Program-made: the position numbers and the translations under genes | Source: Myxococcales bacterium | GTDB lineage: Bacteria > Myxococcota_A > Bradymonadia > UBA7976 > UBA1532 | Assembly: GCA_020633555.1 (NCBI GenBank) | Contig: JACKDL010000005.1 | Location: 195,611-259,610, forward strand | Reading direction: 5' to 3' | DNA length: 64,000 nt | Shown here: piece after piece, positions 36,087 to 45,009 of the stretch | Layout: each line of letters starts with the position of its first letter | How positions within the stretch are numbered: the stretch's first letter is position 1 | Notes under the pieces: generated by a model | The model's database searches: none | What the model saw: only the letters and a program-made list of their open reading frames with translations | What the model was told of the DNA's origin: nothing

Positions 36087-37124
36087 TCAGGCGGGGGCGC
36101 CGCTCACCTGGGTGATCAGGCGGGCGGCGGCGGCCACCCACGCGGGGGTGGCGTTCAGGCTGGGGACCAGGCGCAGGGCCTCGCCGCCGGCGGCCTCGAA
36201 GTCCTCCACCGCGCGGATGCCGATCTCCTCCAACGTCTCCAGGCAGTCGGCCGTGAAGGCCGGGCAGAACACGGCCAGGCGCTTCTTGCCGGCCTTCGCG
36301 AGCTGCAGGATGGTCTCGTCGGTGTAGGGCTTGATCCAGGGCGTGCGGCCCAGGCGGCTCTGGAAGCAGATGGTGTAGTCGGCCTCGTCCACGCCCAGCT
36401 TCGCCGCCAGCGCCCGGGCCGTGGCGAAGCAGTGCGCGCGGTAGCAGTTGCGGTTGGCGTCGGTGATCGTCGCGCAGCAGTCGGGGCGGTTCAGGCAGTG
36501 CAGGCCGGTGTCGTCGCTCTTGGTGACGTGCCGCTCGGGCACCCCGTGGAAGCTCAGCAGCACGTGATCGGGCTTCAGCTCGTCCAGCACGGGCTGGCCC
36601 ACCGCGGCGAAGGCGTCGATGAACCCCGCGTCGTCGTAGTACGGGGGCACCACCTGGATCCACGGGGTGTTCCAGCCCTGCGAGACGTGCCGGTAGACGG
36701 CCTCGAGCGTGCTGCCCGTGGTGCTCGAGGCGTACTGCGGGTAGAGCGGGAAGATGACCAGCCGGTCGCAGCCGCGGCGGCGCAGCTCGTCCAGGCCGCT
36801 GGCCAGGCTGGGCTGACCGTAGCGCATGGCCAGCACCACCTCGTGATCGGCGGGCAGGGCCCGCCTCAGGCCCTCGACCAGCGCGCGGCCGTGCACCAGC
36901 AGCGGAGATCCCTCGTCGGTCCAGATCTGCTGGTAGGCCTCGGCGGACTTCGCCGGCCGCAGGGGCAGGATGATGCCCTCCAGGAGCAGGAAGCGGCCCA
37001 CCGGGTTCATGTCGAGCACCCGCTCGTCGCCCAGGAACTCGCGCAGGTAGCGCCGCACGGCGCTGGGGGTGGGGGCGTCGGGGCTGCCCAGGTTCACCAC
37101 CAGCACGCCAGTCTTGCTCTCCAT
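36087..37124 (-). CDS. hemH: Ferrochelatase
   Basis: Last enzyme of protohaem synthesis (345 residues), inserting Fe2+ into protoporphyrin IX. Conserved features: GVLVVNLGSPDAPTPSAVRRYLREFL at the N-terminus, the metal-binding His in LLSFHGVPERH and the EEIGIR-type C-terminal segment. A Cys-rich insert CLNRPDCC...NCYRAHC after the active-site His fits the internal [2Fe-2S] site known for some bacterial ferrochelatases. ATG at 37124 has GAGGA upstream. A TTGACC-N17-CATGCT promoter lies in the gap after the upstream kinase gene and its hairpin, so it has its own transcript. Confidence 0.95.
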   Translation of the reverse strand: MESKTGVLVVNLGSPDAPTPSAVRRYLREFLGDERVLDMNPVGRFLLLEGIILPLRPAKSAEAYQQIWTDEGSPLLVHGRALVEGLRRALPADHEVVLAMRYGQPSLASGLDELRRRGCDRLVIFPLYPQYASSTTGSTLEAVYRHVSQGWNTPWIQVVPPYYDDAGFIDAFAAVGQPVLDELKPDHVLLSFHGVPERHVTKSDDTGLHCLNRPDCCATITDANRNCYRAHCFATARALAAKLGVDEADYTICFQSRLGRTPWIKPYTDETILQLAKAGKKRLAVFCPAFTADCLETLEEIGIRAVEDFEAAGGEALRLVPSLNATPAWVAAAARLITQVSGAPA

Positions 37125-37187
37125 CGGGTTCCTCGCCCCCTTGGCCGTTCGCGGGGAATGGATGCCGCAGCCACCCATCGGCCGCGG

Positions 37188-37216
37188 AGCATGGGCGAAG
37201 GGGTCCGGTGGGTCAA
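37188..37216 (-). promoter_or_regulatory. Probable hemH promoter
   Basis: On the minus strand: TTGACC (37216-37211), 17 bases, CATGCT (37193-37188), about 65 bases before the ATG. Confidence 0.5.
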
Positions 37217-37221
37217 CGCGT

Positions 37222-37239
37222 GGGGGCCCGGCGGCCCCC
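37222..37239 (-). terminator. Hairpin after the degenerate kinase gene
   Basis: GGGGGCC-GCCG-GGCCCCC on the minus strand, two bases after the kinase stop codon. A very stable stem without a T-run. Confidence 0.45.
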
Positions 37240-37240
37240 G

Positions 37241-38335
37241 TCAGCCCACCAACTGCACCAGGGTGGCGCCCACGATGCCGCAGGCCAGGCCGGCGGCCAG
37301 CCAGGGGGCCAGGCCCACGGGCGCCACCCACTCGGGCTCGGCGGGCTCGGGCGGGGGCGGGGGCTGGATGGCCGGCAGCGACGGATCGGTGGCCTGCCGG
37401 GGCGGCGCGTGGAACCACGCCTCGCCGTCGTCGGCGCTCAGGCCCGCGCGGGCCGCGTCCAGGGCGTCCAGAAAGCGGTCGGCGTCCGAGGGGCGCTGGC
37501 GCGGATCCTTGGCCATGGCGCGGCCGATCACCGCCTCGACGGCAGGCGGCAGGAGGGCCCCACCCGCCACCGACGGGCGCAGGGGCAAGGCGTTGTGGTG
37601 CAGCCAGCGCAAGCGCTCCGCGGGGTCCGCCGCCACCCCCGCCGCGCGCAGGTCGTCGGGGCGGAAGGGGAGCCGGCCCGTGATGAGCTGCCAGCTCATG
37701 ACCCCCAGCGCGTACAGATCGGCGGCGGCCGAGGCGGTGGCGCCGTCCAGGCGCTCGGGCGCGCGGTAGGCGAGCGCGCCGGTGAGGGAGCGCGAGGGCG
37801 GCGTGTCGAGCGCGGCGTCCACGCCGGCGTCCACCAGCACCACCCGCTCGAAGCCGCCCACCCCGGGCGCCACCAGCACGTGCTCGGGGCGCACATCGCC
37901 GTGCACCAGGCCGCGGGCGTGCAGGGCGCCCAGCGCGGCGGCCACCGCCTCGATGATCTGCAGGGCGCGGGCGCGGTCCACGCCGCCCTCAACCTTCAGC
38001 ACGCTGGCCAGGCTGGGCAGGGGCAGCCACTCGCAGGCCAGGTATGGCGTGTCATCGGAGAGGCGCCCGCAGGTGAAGACCCGCTCCAGGTGAGGGTGGT
38101 CGATGCCCCGATCCACGTCCGCCAGGGTCTGCAGCCGCTCGTACACCTCGGGCTCGCGTGCCTCGGGGGCGCACAGCACCTTCAGGGCGCGGCGCACCTC
38201 GCCCACGCCCGGCGGCTCGACCTCGTAGATCCGGCTGCGGGGTCCGGCGTGGACTCGGTCGAGGACACGCATGCGCCCCGCCAGGATCTGCCCCACCAGA
38301 CCGTCACTCGTCAGCGGCTGGAAACCGTCGGACAT
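37241..38335 (-). CDS. Degenerate Ser/Thr kinase-like membrane protein
   Basis: Protein of 364 residues with a Hanks-type fold (about 20-285), but with altered motifs. The glycine loop reads HAGPRSRIY, catalytic Lys is kept (ALKVL), HRDxKxxN reads HGDVRPEHV, DFG reads DAG and APE is intact (APERL). Loss of the glycine loop and of the magnesium-binding Asn suggests weak or no catalysis. A Pro-rich linker and one C-terminal membrane helix (about 340-360) follow. GGAGGGG precedes the ATG at 38335; ten codons of frame upstream were excluded. Possibly a scaffold for the active kinase encoded upstream (inference). Confidence 0.8.
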   Translation of the reverse strand: MSDGFQPLTSDGLVGQILAGRMRVLDRVHAGPRSRIYEVEPPGVGEVRRALKVLCAPEAREPEVYERLQTLADVDRGIDHPHLERVFTCGRLSDDTPYLACEWLPLPSLASVLKVEGGVDRARALQIIEAVAAALGALHARGLVHGDVRPEHVLVAPGVGGFERVVLVDAGVDAALDTPPSRSLTGALAYRAPERLDGATASAAADLYALGVMSWQLITGRLPFRPDDLRAAGVAADPAERLRWLHHNALPLRPSVAGGALLPPAVEAVIGRAMAKDPRQRPSDADRFLDALDAARAGLSADDGEAWFHAPPRQATDPSLPAIQPPPPPEPAEPEWVAPVGLAPWLAAGLACGIVGATLVQLVG

Positions 38336-38463
38336 GGATCCGCCCCTCCGCACCTCTCGGCACACCCCTACGGTCCCATGGCGGTGGCACTTTTCGGGCT
38401 CGGGTCACATGGGACCCAGGCCAGGGGCCGGGTGGGACCGGCCTCACAGGGCGTGAACCCCTG

Positions 38464-40335
38464 TCAGAGCTTCTCGTAGCGCGGCGCCTGGGTGGCGGGG
38501 GCCTTGGTCTCGGGGGCCTTGGGGGGCGCCTTCACGGGGGCCTGGGTGGCTGGGGCCTGGCTGGCCGGTCGCGCCACCGGGGCGGTCACCGGCCGGCGGC
38601 GCCGGCGCACGACGGGCTGAGGCGCGGGGGTGGGCTTCGGGGGCGCCACGGCGGCCTTGGGCGCCTCGAGCGCCACCTTGAACTCCCGCGCGGCCTCGCC
38701 CGCCGCCTGCAGCTTCACCGACACCGCGTGATCGCTGTAGCCCTTCAGCGAGAACTTCAGCTCCACCGGGAGCTGGTCCACCTCGGGCTTCCACTCGTAG
38801 GGGGTGGTGCCCAGGTAGTTGGCCCCCCGGTAGATCTCGGCGCCCGGCGGATCACTCACCAGGGTCAGCCAGTCCCGCGGGGTGTCGGGGATCTTCTCGA
38901 GCTTCACGTGCCGCACCCGCCCGTCGTCGGGCAGATCGGCGTCGAAGTCGATGGTGGCGGGCTGGTGGCCGTCGGCCCGCAGCTCCACCCGCCAGGCCTT
39001 CGAGGGGTCCAGCCGCAGCTCGATGGGCGTCAGGCCCTGGCTCTCGCCGGCCAGGTGCACGAACGCCTTGGGCGTGGACGTGATCTGGTAGCTCTTGGTC
39101 TTGTCGGGCACCACAGTGACCCGCGCGGGGGTCTGATCCGCGGCGGCGGCGGGCGCGGCCTCGGGCTGGTTCATCTGCCAGACGGCCACGCCGCCCCCGA
39201 TGAGCAGCACGGCGCCCAGGGCCAGCCAGACGCCGGTACGCCGGGGCGGGGTGAAGTCGTCGGTGCCCAGGCTGCCGGGGGCCAGGGTGCCCACCGCGCC
39301 CGCGAACTCGGGGGTGGGGCCGGCGTCGCTGGCGCCCGACACCTGCGGCAGGGGCGTTGCGCGGTCTTTGCTGGCCATGCCGCCGCTGGCGTTGATGCCC
39401 AGCGCGGCCGCCGGGAGTCGGACCGAGGACACCTCGCCCAGCTCGTACTGGATCTGCTGCACGCGGCGCAGCACCGCCTGCATGTCGGCGGGGCGCGCCT
39501 CGCGCTCCTTCGCCATGCAGTCGTTGATCAGCGCGATCACCGACTCGGTGGCGTCGGCGTCGGGGTTGACCTCGCGCAGGTTGGGCGGCGCCTTGTTGGC
39601 CTGCGCCATCATCACCGCCATCGGCGTGGCCCCGTCGAAGGGGGTCCGGCCGCTGAGCATCTCGAAGAGGATGACGCCCAGCGAGTAGATGTCGGTGCGG
39701 TGGTCGATCTTGAGCCCGTGGACCTGCTCGGGGCTCATGTAGTGCGGGGTGCCGAAGACCGCGCCCGCCAGGGTCAGCGTCTTCTGCTCGCCGGTGATGT
39801 CCTGGTCGCCGTGGACGATCTTCGCGATGCCGAAGTCGAGCACCTTGGCGTAGTCGGGATCGTTGGCGACCTGGTCGATCTGGATGTTCTCGGGCTTCAG
39901 ATCGCGGTGCACGATGCCCAGGGTGTGGGCCTCCTGCACGGCGCCGCAGACCTGCTCGAAGATGTGCAGGGCCCGGGGCAGGGGCAGCGCGCCGTCGTCG
40001 CGCAGCATGCTGTACAGGCTGCGGCCGCCCAGCAGCTCCATCGCCATGAACAGGAAGCCGTCCTCGGTCTTCCCGTAGTCATAGATGGTGATGGTGTTGG
40101 GGTGGCGCAGCCGCGAGACGCTCATGGCCTCGCGCTCGAAGCGGTCGAGCAGGTGGCTGTCGCCCGCGAGCTGCCGCCGCAGGATCTTCAGCGCCACCAT
40201 GCGGTTCATGGAGGTCTGGCGGGCCTGGAACACCCGCCCCATGCCGCCCTCGCCGATGAGCTTGACGATGGTGTACCGGCCGCCGTCGACGGCCAACCCG
40301 ATCATCGAGTCTGTCTGGGCGCTGCTCTGGCTCAT
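38464..40335 (-). CDS. Ser/Thr protein kinase with PEGA-type extracellular domains
   Basis: Receptor kinase of 623 residues. The kinase domain (about 18-280) is intact: GEGGMGRVF, VALKIL, HRDLKPEN, DFGIAK, SPE. A linker, one membrane helix (about 367-387, LALGAVLLIGGGVAVW) and an extracellular part with two PEGA-like beta modules follow (segments with SDPPGAEIYRGANYLGTTP), ending in a Lys/Pro/Ala-rich tail (about 565-620). PEGA domains usually contact the cell envelope. It shares strand with yacG upstream and the degenerate kinase downstream. Confidence 0.93.
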   Translation of the reverse strand: MSQSSAQTDSMIGLAVDGGRYTIVKLIGEGGMGRVFQARQTSMNRMVALKILRRQLAGDSHLLDRFEREAMSVSRLRHPNTITIYDYGKTEDGFLFMAMELLGGRSLYSMLRDDGALPLPRALHIFEQVCGAVQEAHTLGIVHRDLKPENIQIDQVANDPDYAKVLDFGIAKIVHGDQDITGEQKTLTLAGAVFGTPHYMSPEQVHGLKIDHRTDIYSLGVILFEMLSGRTPFDGATPMAVMMAQANKAPPNLREVNPDADATESVIALINDCMAKEREARPADMQAVLRRVQQIQYELGEVSSVRLPAAALGINASGGMASKDRATPLPQVSGASDAGPTPEFAGAVGTLAPGSLGTDDFTPPRRTGVWLALGAVLLIGGGVAVWQMNQPEAAPAAAADQTPARVTVVPDKTKSYQITSTPKAFVHLAGESQGLTPIELRLDPSKAWRVELRADGHQPATIDFDADLPDDGRVRHVKLEKIPDTPRDWLTLVSDPPGAEIYRGANYLGTTPYEWKPEVDQLPVELKFSLKGYSDHAVSVKLQAAGEAAREFKVALEAPKAAVAPPKPTPAPQPVVRRRRRPVTAPVARPASQAPATQAPVKAPPKAPETKAPATQAPRYEKL

Positions 40336-40411
40336 GGACGCGCCAACGCTCTCCGGGACCCCTCCGGCCCAGTCGCACCACGGGCGCGCAGCCCCCTGGC
40401 GAGACGCGCGG

Positions 40412-40420
40412 ATGCTAGCA
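40412..40420 (-). promoter_or_regulatory. Extended -10 element before the PEGA kinase
   Basis: On the minus strand TGC-TAGCAT (40420-40412), about 80 bases before the ATG. No matching -35 box. A CCCGCC/GGCGGG hairpin (40423-40436) lies directly upstream and may end yacG transcription. Confidence 0.35.
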
Positions 40421-40452
40421 CACCCGCCCAGGCGGGGGCGCCTTCTTGACGC

Positions 40453-40644
40453 CTACTGACCATTTTCCTCGGGATCTCGCGGCACAAGGCCACCGCCCAG
40501 AGGGGTGGAGATGACGTAGTCACCGTCGAGCCACCGGGAAAGGTCGGCGAGCTTGCAACGCTTCGAGCAGAAGGGCGACGCCGGATCAGTCGGCGCGGCG
40601 GCGGGCTGCCCACACTGGGGGCAGCGGCGGGTCTTGGGGGGCAT
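40453..40644 (-). CDS. yacG: Zinc-finger protein YacG
   Basis: Protein of 63 residues with the four zinc cysteines C-x2-C...C-x3-C (CPQCGQ and FCSKRCK), followed by LADLSRWLDGDYVI. This is the full YacG pattern. In E. coli the protein binds and inhibits DNA gyrase. The ATG lies 16 bases after the stop of the membrane protein gene upstream, so the two are probably co-transcribed. Confidence 0.93.
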   Translation of the reverse strand: MPPKTRRCPQCGQPAAAPTDPASPFCSKRCKLADLSRWLDGDYVISTPLGGGLVPRDPEENGQ

Positions 40645-40660
40645 GGGGGTCTCCGAGCGT

Positions 40661-41608
40661 TCAGTGCAGGGTGCGGCCGCCGCCCTGGACCACGCGCAGC
40701 TTCCCGCGGCGGCGGGCCAGGCGCCACATGCGGAGGCGATCGATCCACGACTGGGGGCGCCAGGTGCCGTCCATGAGAGCGCGGGCGGCGGTGATGGCCA
40801 CCAGGCCGGCGAGGCCCTGGCGGAAGCTGACGAAGAACAGGTCGATGAGGTCGAGGGCGACGAAGAGCCAGATCAGGTGCCGCCCCTCGAAGGGGATGGG
40901 CGCGAGGCGGCGCCGGCCGACGATGGCGGCGAAGACGGCCATGAAGCCGTGAAACAACGGATCGGTGCCCACGGCGGCGTAGCTGCCCACCACCTTCGGC
41001 AGGTCGAGGGCGGGCGTGGCGGCCCCCCCATAGGCGCTGCCCACGAGGCCTGTGGTGCCGCCGCCGAACAGACCGCTGAAGCTGCCCGGCCAAATCCACG
41101 CCACCAGCCCGTCCACCACCCCCACGGCGGTCACCACCAGGCCGGTGAAGAGGAGCAGCCGCTTCGCACCCCAGACCCGCTCGGCGCTGGCGGCGCCCCA
41201 GCCCACGGTCAGGGTCGACAGGACGAGCCCGAAGAGCAGGCCGTGCATCAGGTCGTTCAGGGTGACGCCCACCGCCACCGCCACCGCACCGCCCACCACC
41301 AGGGGCAGCGGCTTGCGGTGCCAGAGCCGCCGCAGCGGCGCCTGATAGATCCAGCCCAGCAAGACCAGAAAGATCAGCAGCCCCAGCCCCGAGCCGGGGG
41401 CGCTGAGAAGGCGGCTGATCCACAGGCCCGTGAGGCGCAGCTCGGGCAGCGTGCCGGGGTCGGTGGTCATCCAGTCGAAGAACACCGCGCTGGGCACGAG
41501 CAGGCCCGCCACGGTGCAGGCGGCGATCAGCCCCAACAGGATCCGGGTCCCGGGGGGCGGGATCAGCGAGAACGCGGGGGCGTAGGGCAGGGGCATCCGG
41601 GGGCTCAT
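40661..41608 (-). CDS. Polytopic membrane protein, distantly rhomboid-like
   Basis: Protein of 315 residues with six to eight hydrophobic helices. The overall plan (helix, a conserved loop before paired helices, a mid-protein His-containing loop, and a basic C-terminal tail RLRMWRLARRRGKLRVV) recalls rhomboid-like proteins. The catalytic GxSG and partner His are not recognisable, so it is probably not a protease. Assignment is tentative. ATG at 41608; 129 bases separate it from the divergent zinc-ribbon gene. Confidence 0.6.
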   Translation of the reverse strand: MSPRMPLPYAPAFSLIPPPGTRILLGLIAACTVAGLLVPSAVFFDWMTTDPGTLPELRLTGLWISRLLSAPGSGLGLLIFLVLLGWIYQAPLRRLWHRKPLPLVVGGAVAVAVGVTLNDLMHGLLFGLVLSTLTVGWGAASAERVWGAKRLLLFTGLVVTAVGVVDGLVAWIWPGSFSGLFGGGTTGLVGSAYGGAATPALDLPKVVGSYAAVGTDPLFHGFMAVFAAIVGRRRLAPIPFEGRHLIWLFVALDLIDLFFVSFRQGLAGLVAITAARALMDGTWRPQSWIDRLRMWRLARRRGKLRVVQGGGRTLH

Positions 41609-41687
41609 GACGGGCGCAAGGTAGTGGGCCGACGCCCGTTGGACAACGGGGCAGGCCTGCGGGGTGCACCTCGCGCGCGATTGCGGG

Positions 41688-41693
41688 TACGAT
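41688..41693 (+). promoter_or_regulatory. -10-like element of the zinc-ribbon gene
   Basis: TACGAT (41688-41693), 44 bases before the TTG start. No clear -35 box. Confidence 0.3.
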
Positions 41694-41737
41694 GGGCGCC
41701 TCCAGACCCCATTGGCGTCCCCGCGGAGCGAAATCCC

Positions 41738-43255
41738 TTGGCCTATCGGGCGTGCTTCCAGTGTGAGCTGCTGTTCGAGGTGGACGCCGGTGATCTGGCG
41801 GCCAACCTCACCTGCCCGCAGTGCGGGCGCCCGGTGGAGCCCTACGACCCGGAAGACGAGGAGCTGGAGGCCCCCGAGGCGACGGTGACGGTGGAGCCGG
41901 GGCAGCTCTCGGAGCTGGACCCCGCCATCGTGAAGACCATGGCCTTCGACGGTCTGAGCGATGCGGTGAAGGCCCGCGCCGCCGAGCGACGGCCGGGGGG
42001 GTTCCCCGCGCCGGTGCCGGCCCCGGTGGCGGCGCCGGTGGCGGCGCCCGTTGCGGCGCCGGCGCCCAGCAACCCCTTCCCGGCGCGGGCCGGGCGGACC
42101 CGGGTGCTGGGGGCGGTGGATGACGCCGGGCGCCCCATCGATCCGCTGTTGGACGCCGCGGCGCCCAACCCCGTGGCGCCCGCCCCCAAGGCGGCCCCCA
42201 AGCCCTTCGGGGCGCGGCCGGCGCCGGCGCCCGTGCCCCGGCCCGTCGAGGCGCCCATGCCGCCCACGGCGGCCATGGCCATCACCCCCGCGCAGCCGGC
42301 CACCCCGGCGGCGCCGCGGCCCGAGCCGCTGCGCCCGGTGGACCCCGAGAAGGGCCGCTCGACGTTGCCGCCGCCGGGCAAGAGCCGCCGCGGGCTGATC
42401 ATCGCCTTGGTGGTGGTGTTGCTGGGCGGCGGCGGGTTCGCGGGCTGGTGGTTCGGGCTGCGGACGAAGGCCGCCGATGTGGCGCCCGAGGCCAGCCCCA
42501 CCGCCGAGGCGACCCCCGGGCCGCCCGCGGCCTGGGACGTTCGCATCGAGCAGCAGCTCGAAGCCGGCCAGGCCAAGCTGCCGGTGGTGAGCGGCCCCGA
42601 GGCGATGAAGGACGGCGGCGCCTGGATCGCCGGCGGCCCCGAGGGTCTGCAGGCGAGCTTCGGGCCGGTGGCCGGGCTGCCCAGCACCCTGATCCGCGAC
42701 ACGATGGTGGAGAGCGACGGGGACGGCGAGTGGGTGGGTGCCCTGGCCCGCCGGCTGTCGGGCGAGACGCTGCCCACCGGCCAGCCCCTGGCCTTCGGCC
42801 TGCCCAAGGAACAGAAGGTCAAGGATCTTCTGCGGTTGGCCTATGCCGGCGTGAAGGGCGGCGTGGCCGACTTCGTGCTGCTGGTGGCCCGGAACTCGGG
42901 CGGGCTGGGCGGGTTGGGCTTCACCGTGCACCGCCGCAAGGATCCGCTGGAGGGCCAGGTGCTGGTGGTGCGCATCGGGCGGACCACTGGCTTCCACGTC
43001 ACCGTGCAGGAGGCGGGCGAGGTGAAGAGCGCCGAGCCGCGCATCCTGCCCCGCCGCGAAGAGGACGGCAGCCTGGATCTGCGGGCGCTGCGGGAGCGGC
43101 TCGAGGAGCTGGGCGAGGCCCACGCCGGGGTGAAGACGGTGGTCATCTACCCGCTGGCGGACATGACCGTGGGTGAGCTGGCGGCGGTGATGGGCGAGCT
43201 GCGTGGCACGGGCGAGCGGCCGCGTTTCCCGTACACGCGCCTGGCGCTGCGGTAG
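41738..43255 (+). CDS. Zinc-ribbon, Pro/Ala-rich single-pass membrane protein
   Basis: Protein of 505 residues. An N-terminal zinc ribbon (C-x2-C...C-x2-C, residues about 6-33) is followed by an acidic region, a long Pro/Ala linker (about 90-200), one membrane helix (about 219-240, LIIALVVVLLGGGGFAGWWFG) and a C-terminal, presumably periplasmic domain (about 260-505) of unknown family. The layout, cytoplasmic zinc ribbon and extracytoplasmic sensor, is common in Myxococcota. No ATG or GTG fits: the TTG at 41738, nine bases after GGAG, gives MAYRACFQC with the first zinc cysteine. Function unknown. Confidence 0.75.
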   Translation: MAYRACFQCELLFEVDAGDLAANLTCPQCGRPVEPYDPEDEELEAPEATVTVEPGQLSELDPAIVKTMAFDGLSDAVKARAAERRPGGFPAPVPAPVAAPVAAPVAAPAPSNPFPARAGRTRVLGAVDDAGRPIDPLLDAAAPNPVAPAPKAAPKPFGARPAPAPVPRPVEAPMPPTAAMAITPAQPATPAAPRPEPLRPVDPEKGRSTLPPPGKSRRGLIIALVVVLLGGGGFAGWWFGLRTKAADVAPEASPTAEATPGPPAAWDVRIEQQLEAGQAKLPVVSGPEAMKDGGAWIAGGPEGLQASFGPVAGLPSTLIRDTMVESDGDGEWVGALARRLSGETLPTGQPLAFGLPKEQKVKDLLRLAYAGVKGGVADFVLLVARNSGGLGGLGFTVHRRKDPLEGQVLVVRIGRTTGFHVTVQEAGEVKSAEPRILPRREEDGSLDLRALRERLEELGEAHAGVKTVVIYPLADMTVGELAAVMGELRGTGERPRFPYTRLALR

Positions 43256-43274
43256 CGCCGCGCCGGGGCGACGC

Positions 43275-44240
43275 TCAGTAGGGGTTGTAGGGGTCGGCCT
43301 GGTCGCCGCCGCTGTCGTCGCCGTAGGGCAGGTAGGTGCCGTCGGCGTCGGGCGTGGCCGGGGCCGCCGCGGCAGGCAGCTCGCTGGCCTGCCAGGTGAG
43401 CCAGGCACCGAGCCCGGCGGGCGCCAAGGTCAGGCCCAGGCCCACCGCCACCGCGGGCAGGGTGCGGCCCAGCCGGGCGCCGGCCACGGCCCCCAGCGGC
43501 GCCAGCAGCAGCAGCGCCAACCCGGGCCGCGGTACGTCCACGTAGAACCGGGCGTGCACCAGCACCAGCGCGAAGGCGGTGAGCGCGGCGGCCACGGTGG
43601 CCGCGCCGGGGCGCAGATCGGGCCAGCGCCAGCCCAGCAGGCCCACCGCGCCGGTCACGAGGGCCAGGGCCCCCAGGGTCTGGGCCATGCGGGCGCTGCC
43701 GCCCAGGCCCACGGCCACCGCGCCCAGCCCCATGGCCAGCGCCAGGGGGCCCAGCACCACCGGGGCCGGCGCGCTGCGCTGGGTGTGGTCGAGGGCCAGG
43801 GCCACCACCAGCGCGGCCAGCCCGGCGTCCAGGGCCCAGGCGTCGCGGGCCAGCGGCGCCACGGCGCCGTCGCCCCACAGGGCCAGCGGCGCCAACAGAC
43901 GCCACAGGAAGAGCGCCAGCCCGGCGGTGATCACCACCCCCGTCAGGGCCGGCCGCAGGGCGGCGGGGCCGCGATCGGCGGCCAGCACACCCAGCCCCGT
44001 GGCCAGCGCGCCCCACAGGACGTAGCCGTCCACCGAGGCCGGCGGCAGGCCGGGCCAGCCGTTGATGCCCAGCCAGGCGACGGTGAAGGCGCTCAGCAGG
44101 GCCAGGGGAGCCAGCCACGGGCGGCCGGCGGCCTGGGGCTTGAGCTTGCGCCCCGCCAGGGTGACCGCGGCGGCGGTCCCCACCGGCAGAACCAGGGTGA
44201 ACAACGCACCGGTGATCTTCAGCTTGGTGGCCGCGTCCAT
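43275..44240 (-). CDS. Hypothetical polytopic membrane protein
   Basis: Protein of 321 residues with about eight or nine hydrophobic helices spread from residue 10 to 285, mostly Ala/Leu/Gly-rich, and a soluble, acidic C-terminal tail ending DQADPYNPY. No transport or enzyme motif is recognised. It is convergent with the zinc-ribbon gene (19-base gap) and follows the yceI-like gene on the same strand. Confidence 0.72.
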   Translation of the reverse strand: MDAATKLKITGALFTLVLPVGTAAAVTLAGRKLKPQAAGRPWLAPLALLSAFTVAWLGINGWPGLPPASVDGYVLWGALATGLGVLAADRGPAALRPALTGVVITAGLALFLWRLLAPLALWGDGAVAPLARDAWALDAGLAALVVALALDHTQRSAPAPVVLGPLALAMGLGAVAVGLGGSARMAQTLGALALVTGAVGLLGWRWPDLRPGAATVAAALTAFALVLVHARFYVDVPRPGLALLLLAPLGAVAGARLGRTLPAVAVGLGLTLAPAGLGAWLTWQASELPAAAAPATPDADGTYLPYGDDSGGDQADPYNPY

Positions 44241-44314
44241 GGGTCCTCCAGGGGGGCTACAGGGTTTCCGCGGGAACGGGGGGCGGGGCGGGTCGGGGCA
44301 AGCGGTGGGGCCGC

Positions 44315-44881
44315 TTACTTCTTCTTGATGCCCTCGAGGGCCACCATGAAGTCCACCTGCTTGCCCAGGCCGTCGGGCATGTAGTCCACGCCGAAGGCCA
44401 TGCGGTCGATCTTGAAGTTGGCCTCGAAGCCCACGCGCTCGTTGCCCCAGGGATCGGTGCCGGCGCCGGTCATGGTGGCGTCCAGGGTGATGGACTGGGT
44501 CTTGCCCTTGATGGTCATGTCGCCGGTGACCTTGAAGGCCTTGTCGCCGGCCTTCTCGATCTTGGTGGCCTTGAAGGTGGCCTTGGGGAACTGCTTCACG
44601 TCGAAGAAGTCAGGGCCCTTCAGGTGATCGTCGCGCTTCTTGTTGGCCGAGAAGATCGAGGCGGTGTCGATCTCGATGGCGAGCGCCTTCAGCTCCTCGC
44701 CGTCCACCTGCAGGCTGCCGCCCACCTTGACGAACTGGCCGTAGGAGGGGGCGACGCCCAGGTGCATGACCTTGAAGACGGCGAAGGCGTGGGCCCCGTC
44801 CACATCGTAGTCGGCGGCCTGGGCGGCGCCGGCGAAGAGGAAGCTGGCGGCGAGGACGGTGCCGAGCAGACGCTTGAACAT
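44315..44881 (-). CDS. YceI-family periplasmic protein
   Basis: Lipocalin-like protein of 188 residues. Signal peptide (MFKRLLGTVLAASFLFAGAAQA), then the YceI pattern: DVDGAHAFAVFKVMHLGV, a D-HLKGPDFFD motif (DDHLKGPDFFDVKQFPKATF), the GDMTIKGKTQSITL strand, and a C-terminal strand GVDYMPDG...VDFMVALEG. The fold binds polyisoprenoids such as quinone precursors, which fits a neighbouring menaquinone block (inference). GGAGT precedes the ATG. A palindrome is in its upstream region. Confidence 0.92.
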   Translation of the reverse strand: MFKRLLGTVLAASFLFAGAAQAADYDVDGAHAFAVFKVMHLGVAPSYGQFVKVGGSLQVDGEELKALAIEIDTASIFSANKKRDDHLKGPDFFDVKQFPKATFKATKIEKAGDKAFKVTGDMTIKGKTQSITLDATMTGAGTDPWGNERVGFEANFKIDRMAFGVDYMPDGLGKQVDFMVALEGIKKK

Positions 44882-44938
44882 GGGTGACTCCTGCGTTGGG
44901 TCGTGTAATCGGGCCGCGACATGCGGCGCCCCTTGGAT

Positions 44939-44965
44939 ACGTCGCAGCGGCGCCGGTTGCGACGT
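44939..44965. promoter_or_regulatory. Inverted repeat upstream of the yceI-like gene
   Basis: ACGTCGCA (44939-44946) and TGCGACGT (44958-44965), perfect 8-base arms with an 11-base spacer, 58 bases before the yceI-like ATG. A possible operator; the regulator is unknown. Confidence 0.4.
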
Positions 44966-45009
44966 TTCCCTGGGGAACGGACTGTTGCCGGAGACGCAGG
45001 AATGTTCGA

